Assembly (NCBI GenBank): GCA_003314535.1
Contig: POSG01000006.1
Coordinates: 1 to 64,000, forward strand
DNA: 64,000 nucleotides
DNA from: Geobacter sp.
GTDB lineage: Bacteria > Desulfobacterota > Desulfuromonadia > Geobacterales > Geobacteraceae
Direction: 5' to 3'
Both the position numbers and the translations under genes were made by a program. The first letter of the stretch is position 1. Each line of letters starts with the position of its first letter. Shown here one piece after another: positions 58,860-64,000 of this stretch. The notes beneath the pieces are model-generated. The model was not told the origin of the DNA. It did no database searches and worked only from the letters and a program-made list of their open reading frames with translations.

Positions 58860-60218
58860 ATGAAGAAACTTTTTGGAACCGACGGCGTCCGCGGAGTGGC
58901 CAATGTCTATCCCATGACCACCGAAATGGCCATGCAGATCGGGCGGGCCGCAGCCCACATCTTCAAGAAGGATGGCGATGCAAGGAGGCACCGTATCGTC
59001 ATAGGCAAGGATACGCGACTTTCGGGCTACATGATCGAAAACGCGCTTGCGGCGGGGATATGCTCGATGGGAGTCGATGTCCTGCTGGTCGGCCCCCTGC
59101 CCACGCCGGGCATTGCCAACATCACCTCGTCCATGCGCGCGGACGCAGGGGTCGTCATCTCGGCATCCCACAACCCTTTCCAGGACAACGGCATCAAGTT
59201 CTTCTCCCGGGACGGCGTGAAGCTTCCGGATGCGGTGGAGCTGACCATAGAGGAGCTGATTTTCTCCAAGGGTATAGACTCGTTGCGCCCCATTGCCACC
59301 GAAGTGGGCAAAGCTTTCAGGATCGACGATGCTGCCGGCAGGTATGTTGTGTTCCTCAAGAGCACCTTTCCCAAGGAACTCGATCTTTCCGGCCTGAAGA
59401 TCGCCCTGGATTGCGCCAACGGAGCTGCCTACAAGGTTGCCCCGGCCGTGTTCGAAGAACTTGGCGCCGAAGTGATCCCCCTGTCCGTAAGGCCGAACGG
59501 CTCCAACATCAATGCCGGTTGCGGTTCCCTTCATCCCGAGATCGTGAGCGAGGCGGTCAGGAAGCATGGCGCCCACCTGGGCATTGCCCTGGACGGTGAT
59601 GCGGACCGGGTCATTTTTGTCGACGAGTATGGCAACCAGGTTGACGGTGACCGCATCATGGCCATCTGCGCCACGGACATGCTGAAAAGAAGAAAGCTCC
59701 GGAAAAATACTCTCGTGGCCACTGTCATGAGCAACATGGGGCTGGACATAGCCATCAGGGCTGCCGGCGGCAAGATCGTGAAGACCGCGGTGGGAGACCG
59801 TTACGTGGTGGAGGAGATGATGCGCGGTGGTTACAATTTCGGCGGCGAGCAGTCGGGGCACCTGATCTTCCTCGATTACAACACGACCGGGGACGGCATC
59901 CAGTCCGCCCTCCAGGTCCTCGCAGTGATGAGAAGGCGGCAGCGCCCCCTGTCGGAGCTGGCTGGCATCATGGAGCCGCTGCCACAGGTCCTGGTCAATG
60001 TGCGGGTCAAGAAAAAGAAGGACATAGCCGACTATCCGGAGATCGCTTCTCTCCTCACCGGAATAGAAGATAAAATGAAGGACGAGGGGAGGGTGCTCAT
60101 TCGCTATTCCGGGACGGAACCCCTGCTTCGCATCATGCTGGAAGGCCGGGACAAGTGCGAAATCGAAACCTGGGCCGAGGAAGTAGCGGACCTTGTCAGG
60201 AAACGGATCGGAGGATAA
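58860..60218 (+). CDS. glmM: Phosphoglucosamine mutase
   Basis: GlmM converts glucosamine 6-phosphate to glucosamine 1-phosphate for peptidoglycan and lipopolysaccharide. The 452-residue protein begins [15 protein letters not shown], has the active-site serine in [14 protein letters not shown] (Ser103), the metal loop DGDADR at 245-250, the sugar loop [10 protein letters not shown] and the phosphate site [21 protein letters not shown] lies before the ATG. It follows ybbR by 79 bases, and pdxJ follows at once. Confidence 0.97.
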   Translation: MKKLFGTDGVRGVANVYPMTTEMAMQIGRAAAHIFKKDGDARRHRIVIGKDTRLSGYMIENALAAGICSMGVDVLLVGPLPTPGIANITSSMRADAGVVISASHNPFQDNGIKFFSRDGVKLPDAVELTIEELIFSKGIDSLRPIATEVGKAFRIDDAAGRYVVFLKSTFPKELDLSGLKIALDCANGAAYKVAPAVFEELGAEVIPLSVRPNGSNINAGCGSLHPEIVSEAVRKHGAHLGIALDGDADRVIFVDEYGNQVDGDRIMAICATDMLKRRKLRKNTLVATVMSNMGLDIAIRAAGGKIVKTAVGDRYVVEEMMRGGYNFGGEQSGHLIFLDYNTTGDGIQSALQVLAVMRRRQRPLSELAGIMEPLPQVLVNVRVKKKKDIADYPEIASLLTGIEDKMKDEGRVLIRYSGTEPLLRIMLEGRDKCEIETWAEEVADLVRKRIGG

Positions 60219-60222
60219 AGGT

Positions 60223-60942
60223 ATGGCCAGGCTTGGAGTCAATATCGACCATGTGGCAACCATTCGTCAGGTGCGGGGAGGTTCGGAACCCGACCCGGTG
60301 GCAGCAGCGGCAATCGCTGAACTGGCCGGCGCCGACGGGATAACCATTCACCTGCGCGAGGACCGGCGGCACATACAGGACCGGGATCTGAGGATTCTCC
60401 GCCAGACGGTGCGTACAAAACTCAACCTGGAGATGGCGGCCACGGAGGAAATGGTTGCCATTGCCCTTGCGGTGAAACCGGAAATGTGCACCCTCGTTCC
60501 TGAAAAACGCCAGGAATTGACCACCGAGGGAGGGTTGGACGTGAGGTTCCACGCCCAATCCCTTGAAAAGGCCATTTCCCGGCTGCAGGACGGTGGGATC
60601 GCGGTGAGCCTTTTCATAGACCCGGACCCGGACCAGGTAAAGACAGCCAACCGGATCGGCGCTGACTACATAGAGATACACACCGGTGCGTTCGCCGATG
60701 CTCCGGACCTGAAAACCGAGGACGGAGAGCTTATAAAGATCGAGAACGGGATCAGGCTCGCTTCCAAGCTGGGACTTGGCGTGAATGCGGGACACGGCCT
60801 GAATTACACCAATGTCAAGAAGGTCGCCGCGCTGGGAGGGGTGGAAGAGTTCAACATCGGGCACTCGATCATATCAAGGGCGGTACTGGTAGGGCTGGAC
60901 CGCGCCGTGCGGGACATGGTCGACCTGATAAAATACGCCTGA
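60223..60942 (+). CDS. pdxJ: Pyridoxine 5'-phosphate synthase
   Basis: PdxJ condenses deoxyxylulose 5-phosphate with 3-amino-2-oxopropyl phosphate to give pyridoxine phosphate. The 239-residue protein has the family's N-terminus [16 protein letters not shown], the HLREDRRHI motif, [18 protein letters not shown] and the closing [24 protein letters not shown] and AAAGGT lie just before the ATG, five bases after the glmM stop. Deoxyxylulose phosphate is also the Dxs product. Confidence 0.97.
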   Translation: MARLGVNIDHVATIRQVRGGSEPDPVAAAAIAELAGADGITIHLREDRRHIQDRDLRILRQTVRTKLNLEMAATEEMVAIALAVKPEMCTLVPEKRQELTTEGGLDVRFHAQSLEKAISRLQDGGIAVSLFIDPDPDQVKTANRIGADYIEIHTGAFADAPDLKTEDGELIKIENGIRLASKLGLGVNAGHGLNYTNVKKVAALGGVEEFNIGHSIISRAVLVGLDRAVRDMVDLIKYA

Positions 60943-60949
60943 AAATGTT

Positions 60950-60979
60950 TTGACAAATAAGAAACCGTTCCTTTACTAT
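60950..60979 (+). promoter_or_regulatory. Sigma-70 promoter for the polyprenyl synthase gene
   Basis: TTGACA (60950-60955) and TACTAT (60974-60979) are 18 bases apart, 29 bases before the ATG at 61008. Confidence 0.65.
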
Positions 60980-61007
60980 TGCCCGTGAATCAAACCGAGG
61001 TTGCCGC

Positions 61008-61976
61008 ATGGAATCAGCTTTATCACTCATCGAGACGGAACTGAAAAGAGTCGAGCAGCAGTTCAGGAATGATCTGTGCTCAGAGGTCCCTCTCATCCGC
61101 AAGGTGGGTGAATACGTACTGTCGAGCGGCGGCAAGAGGATCCGTCCGGCATTGCTTCTCTTGTCCGCCAGGATGTGCGGGTACAGGGGGGAGCGCCATG
61201 TTTCGCTGGCCAGCGTGATCGAGTTCATTCACACCGCCACACTGCTGCACGACGACGTGGTGGATAATGCTTCGCTGCGGCGCGGCATTGCCGCCGCCAA
61301 TACCCTGTGGGGAAATCAGGCTTCAGTACTGGTCGGCGATTACCTTTTCTCGAAATCTTTTTCCATAATGGTTCAGGATGGCGACCTGGACATTCTGCGC
61401 GTCATTTCCGCTGCCACCACCAAGATAGCTGAAGGCGAGGTCGTCCAGCTGGTCTGCATGTGCGATCCGGATATCACCGAGGAAAGGTACGTGGAGATAG
61501 TAAGATGCAAGACGGCGATCCTGCTGGCCACGGCTTGCCAGGCGGGTGCGATCCTCGGCAACGCAGCCGGAGGCATGGAGGAGGCGCTGAGGGATTTCGG
61601 CATGGATTTGGGTATTGCATTCCAGCTGATTGACGATACTCTCGATTATGTGGCCAGTGAAGAACAGCTTGGCAAGGACATCGGCCATGATCTCAAGGAA
61701 GGCAAGATCACACTGCCTTTGATCCATACCTTGAGGACCTGCAGCCTGTCCGAAAAGAAATTGGTCTCCGACATCATAGCGAGCGATACCCAGAAAGTTG
61801 AAGACCTGCATGAAATCATTTCCCTCGTGCATGCCTATGGGGGGATCGAGTTTGCCGTCGACCGGGCGCGGTCGTATGTGGAGCGGGGCAAATCCCGCCT
61901 TGGGATGTTTCCGGATTCCAAAGAGAAGCTTGCCTTGATGGAGCTTGCCGATTACGTTGTCACCCGTCACCGGTAA
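61008..61976 (+). CDS. ispB: Polyprenyl diphosphate synthase (IspB-like)
   Basis: This 322-residue trans-isoprenyl synthase builds the side chain of menaquinone or ubiquinone. The two Asp-rich motifs are DDVVD at 82-86 (LLHDDVVD) and DDTLD at 209-213 (QLIDDTLDYV), with GGKRIRP near residue 45 and KEGKITLPLI. The residue five positions before the first motif is a small or aromatic residue that sets chain length; the bulky set here is consistent with a long chain, but I cannot give the number. GAGG precedes the ATG. Confidence 0.9.
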   Translation: MESALSLIETELKRVEQQFRNDLCSEVPLIRKVGEYVLSSGGKRIRPALLLLSARMCGYRGERHVSLASVIEFIHTATLLHDDVVDNASLRRGIAAANTLWGNQASVLVGDYLFSKSFSIMVQDGDLDILRVISAATTKIAEGEVVQLVCMCDPDITEERYVEIVRCKTAILLATACQAGAILGNAAGGMEEALRDFGMDLGIAFQLIDDTLDYVASEEQLGKDIGHDLKEGKITLPLIHTLRTCSLSEKKLVSDIIASDTQKVEDLHEIISLVHAYGGIEFAVDRARSYVERGKSRLGMFPDSKEKLALMELADYVVTRHR

Positions 61977-62090
61977 TACCGGTTTGCCGGGAACCTGCCT
62001 GGCGGATCCGGAGGGAGTCCAGACGGCTGTTTGACCGTGCCCGTAGACGCCGATCCGGTGGGCGGCTGTAGCAGGATATGGTGTGGAATC

Positions 62091-62606
62091 ATGAAGATCT
62101 GCCGTGCAACGCTTGCGATTGTCCTTGCATTGTCATGTTGCTTCCTGTCGGGTTGCGGAAAACCGGGCAATGTTCCGGAAATCGGCCATACAGCTCCCGA
62201 TTTCGCGCTCAGGGACCTCTCCGGCAAAAGGGTGAGGCTCGCCGATCTTCGCGGCTCGGTGGTTCTTGTCAATTTCTGGGCCACCTGGTGCCCTCCTTGC
62301 CGGGAAGAGGCGCCGTCCCTGGCCAGGTTGAACTCCAGGATGACCGGCCGGAACGTCAGGTTGCTGGCCGTGTCCGTGGACGAGGGCGGAGCGGTGGCTG
62401 TCGAGCGTTTTTTCGTGCAGGTCGGTATCCGCTTCCCTGCACTGCTCGATACGTCGGGCAACGTTGCACGGATTTACGGCATCAGTGGCATCCCTTCAAC
62501 CTTCATCCTGGACCGGCAGGGAGTTGTCCGGAAAAAGGTGGTGGGCCCGATCACCTGGGATTACCCAGCCATGGTCTCCTACCTTGAGGACCTGGTTAAA
62601 CGCTAG
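62091..62606 (+). CDS. TlpA/ResA-like thiol-disulfide lipoprotein
   Basis: The 171-residue protein has a lipobox LSGC (Cys22), so it is anchored in the membrane with a periplasmic thioredoxin fold. The redox motif is WCPPC (Cys67 and Cys70), followed by a cis-Pro loop GIPSTFILDR. This is a TlpA/ResA-type reductant for cytochrome c maturation or other periplasmic thiols. The ATG at 62091 has only GTGGAATC upstream. CcdA follows after 69 bases, its natural electron source. Confidence 0.9.
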   Translation: MKICRATLAIVLALSCCFLSGCGKPGNVPEIGHTAPDFALRDLSGKRVRLADLRGSVVLVNFWATWCPPCREEAPSLARLNSRMTGRNVRLLAVSVDEGGAVAVERFFVQVGIRFPALLDTSGNVARIYGISGIPSTFILDRQGVVRKKVVGPITWDYPAMVSYLEDLVKR

Positions 62607-62675
62607 GTGTTTCCCGAATTGGGAACCCATGGTTTTTCCACCATGGATTGCCGACGAGAACCCAGGGGCTGCGAT

Positions 62676-63404
62676 ATGGAATCTTCCCACATAACCTTTG
62701 CCGGCGCGTTCCTGGCGGGCCTGCTTTCTTTCCTTTCACCATGTGTTCTGCCTTTGATCCCGTCCTATATCACATTCATAACCGGGCTCTCCTTTGCCGA
62801 TCTGCGTGAAGAGCACCCAACCCATGCGGTTCGACGAAAGACCATCATCCATTCGCTGCTTTTCATCTTCGGATTCACGGCCGTTTTTGTGGCTCTCGGC
62901 GCTTCCGCCACCTACATCGGGAGTTTCCTCCAGGAGTACATGGGTATCCTTCGCAAGATTGGCGGGGTGCTGATTGTGCTTTTCGGCATCCATGTCACCG
63001 GGCTGGTGCCTCTATCCGTGCTGCTCGGGGAGAGGCGTGTGACCATTCACAGGAAGCCGGCCGGTTACGCGGGCAGCATACTGGTCGGCATCGCATTCGC
63101 GGCGGGATGGACGCCGTGCATAGGGCCCATACTTGCTTCAATCCTGATGATTGCTGCAGCGGAAGAAACCGTTTACCGCGGGATGGCGCTTCTTTTGGCC
63201 TACTCGCTGGGACTCGGGACGCCGTTTTTCGTGTCTTCCCTTGCGCTGCACAAGTTTCTCGTGCTTTTCAACCGGTTCAAAAAAGCGATCAGAATATTCG
63301 AAATCACTACCGGCTTGTTTCTGATTGTCGTGGGTGTTCTGATCTTTACCAACTACCTCGCCTCAATTTCCCAGTTCATTACGGTCCCCTTCGGAGGGGA
63401 ATAG
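62676..63404 (+). CDS. ccdA: CcdA-type cytochrome c biogenesis/thiol transporter
   Basis: CcdA is a six-helix membrane protein that carries reducing power across the membrane. The two redox cysteines are Cys23 (LSPCVLPLIPS) and Cys148 (GWTPCIGPILAS) with the right spacing. The 242-residue length is typical. AGGGGC lies eight bases before the ATG at 62676. The upstream TlpA-like lipoprotein would receive its electrons, and Geobacteraceae need such systems for many multihaem cytochromes. Confidence 0.93.
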   Translation: MESSHITFAGAFLAGLLSFLSPCVLPLIPSYITFITGLSFADLREEHPTHAVRRKTIIHSLLFIFGFTAVFVALGASATYIGSFLQEYMGILRKIGGVLIVLFGIHVTGLVPLSVLLGERRVTIHRKPAGYAGSILVGIAFAAGWTPCIGPILASILMIAAAEETVYRGMALLLAYSLGLGTPFFVSSLALHKFLVLFNRFKKAIRIFEITTGLFLIVVGVLIFTNYLASISQFITVPFGGE

Positions 63405-63634
63405 TTAATCAAGATCCGTACACAAGGTTTATTTCACAATAATTCCCGTATCTGATCCCGGGTGATTATTTGTTCAGCGCTGCCTGACGGTTGTGCGAAC
63501 ATTAGTTCGCTCCTTCCCTCCCGGCCCGTAAAACGGCTACTGATACGTCTCCTTACATTGTCTTCAGGTAATACTTCCTACAAAAAAATTGATGCTGTGC
63601 ATTAGTTCCCATCCGGAAAATCCGGGTTATGTCT

Positions 63635-63704
63635 GGGAGTCAAGGGTCGACAGATTATCACGAGCGGTGAGGAAATTCCGCTTCGGCACAAGGAAGACTT
63701 TCCG
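63635..63704 (+). repeat. 70-bp dispersed element, copy B
   Basis: Aligns without gaps to 15468-15537 (56 of 70 identical). The 3' half can again form a stem, GGAAA with TTTCC, in a slightly shifted register compared with copy A. It lies in the same orientation, about 240 bases before the sigma-54 promoter. Confidence 0.7.
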
Positions 63705-63942
63705 GATGGAAATGAATTATTCCGACTTGAACTACAAGCGCCGGTGAATCAGGAATTCGTGACCGTTGCTGATGGTTAAGTTCTTGATGGACGCATTATC
63801 GCGTAAAAATTTTTCATGACGGTGCGGATAATGCCCAATAATTAGGCAACGAATGCCGTGTTTGCTGGAAAAACCTGCTCGTTTGAAGGTGTGTAGTTTG
63901 TAAGTTGTTGAAATGAAATGAAAATTGTATGGATATGTCGCT

Positions 63943-63958
63943 TGGCACAGCTGATGCT
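63943..63958 (+). promoter_or_regulatory. Sigma-54 (RpoN) promoter
   Basis: TGGCACAGCTGATGCT has the -24 GG and -12 GC elements exactly ten bases apart and matches the TGGCACG-N4-TTGCW consensus at nearly all fixed positions. It points right, to a gene beyond the window. Confidence 0.7.
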
Positions 63959-64000
63959 TTTATATGGTCATACGTAGGAAGCACTACATGACCTGCAGGC

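Larger units (their letters stand above)
63405..64000. other. Intergenic region with the second dispersed repeat and a sigma-54 promoter
   Basis: These 596 bases have no accepted gene. They carry copy B of the 70-bp element at 63635-63704 and a sigma-54 site at 63943-63958. The rest is AT-rich. Confidence 0.55.

Noticed and set aside
1-64000. CRISPR array, IS element or prophage
   Set aside because: No regularly spaced repeats, transposase, integrase or phage structural gene was seen.

Overview
The window looks like a chromosomal segment of a Geobacteraceae-type deltaproteobacterium (Desulfuromonadales; Geobacter or Pelobacter-like). I infer this from the gene families, not from any search: a hopanoid cluster with an embedded dxs, an MlaEFD-TolC-MlaC lipid-transport operon, a Desulfovibrio-type molybdenum aldehyde oxidoreductase, many cyclic-dinucleotide signalling proteins, and the order ftsH-folP-cdaA-ybbR-glmM-pdxJ. 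Most of the DNA is GC-rich. The stretches at about 3.1-4.2 kb, 34.3-36.9 kb and 43.8-44.3 kb are clearly AT-richer.

Layout. 0-4.2 kb: the end of an outer-membrane barrel gene, a ClC channel, two lipoproteins and a Sel1-repeat remnant. 4.2-16.8 kb: hopanoid biosynthesis. hpnH-dxs-hpnA-shc lie on the minus strand, with hpnN and a YtqB/MnmM-type methyltransferase diverging on the plus strand, then an unknown protein, a TetR regulator and hpnI. 16.8-21.5 kb: mlaE-mlaF-mlaD, a TolC-family protein, mlaC and a small lipoprotein. 21.5-31.5 kb: single genes, namely MscL with a zinc ribbon, a CDP-alcohol phosphatidyltransferase, PilZ, HPt plus REC/HD-GYP, a LuxR regulator, a papain-like protease with a Kelch protein, a rhodanese-YceI fusion and a Tyr-rich lipoprotein. 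31.5-34.3 kb: two translationally coupled B12-binding radical SAM proteins. 34.3-36.9 kb: AT-rich genes (membrane protein, gluzincin-like lipoprotein, methyltransferase). 37-43.7 kb: uup, an RdgC-like protein, and a CHASE4/PAS/GAF/GGDEF/EAL protein. 43.7-47.5 kb: mop behind a long leader with a ModE-like operator and an intrinsic terminator. 47.9-53.2 kb: a SenB-like glycosyltransferase, an HD-GYP protein, a HEAT-repeat protein, a DUF3343 protein and tRNA-Met(CAU). 53.3-64 kb: tilS, ftsH, folP, cdaA, ybbR, glmM, pdxJ, a polyprenyl diphosphate synthase, and a TlpA/CcdA pair. A sigma-54 promoter at the far right points out of the window.

How the genes fit together. The left third is an envelope-lipid region: Dxs feeds isoprenoid precursor, Shc cyclises squalene, HpnH adds adenosine, HpnA and HpnI modify the side chain or sugar, and HpnN and the Mla system move lipids between membranes. 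Signalling genes (c-di-GMP synthesis, breakdown and binding; c-di-AMP synthesis) are scattered through it. The right end is a housekeeping block for tRNA modification, protein quality control, folate, cell-wall precursor, vitamin B6 and quinone side chain.

The most interesting non-coding signals are a 70-bp element present twice (15468-15537 and 63635-63704, about 80% identical), the ModE-like site and structured leader of mop, and a TetR promoter whose predicted start coincides with the start codon. No CRISPR array, IS element or phage was seen.
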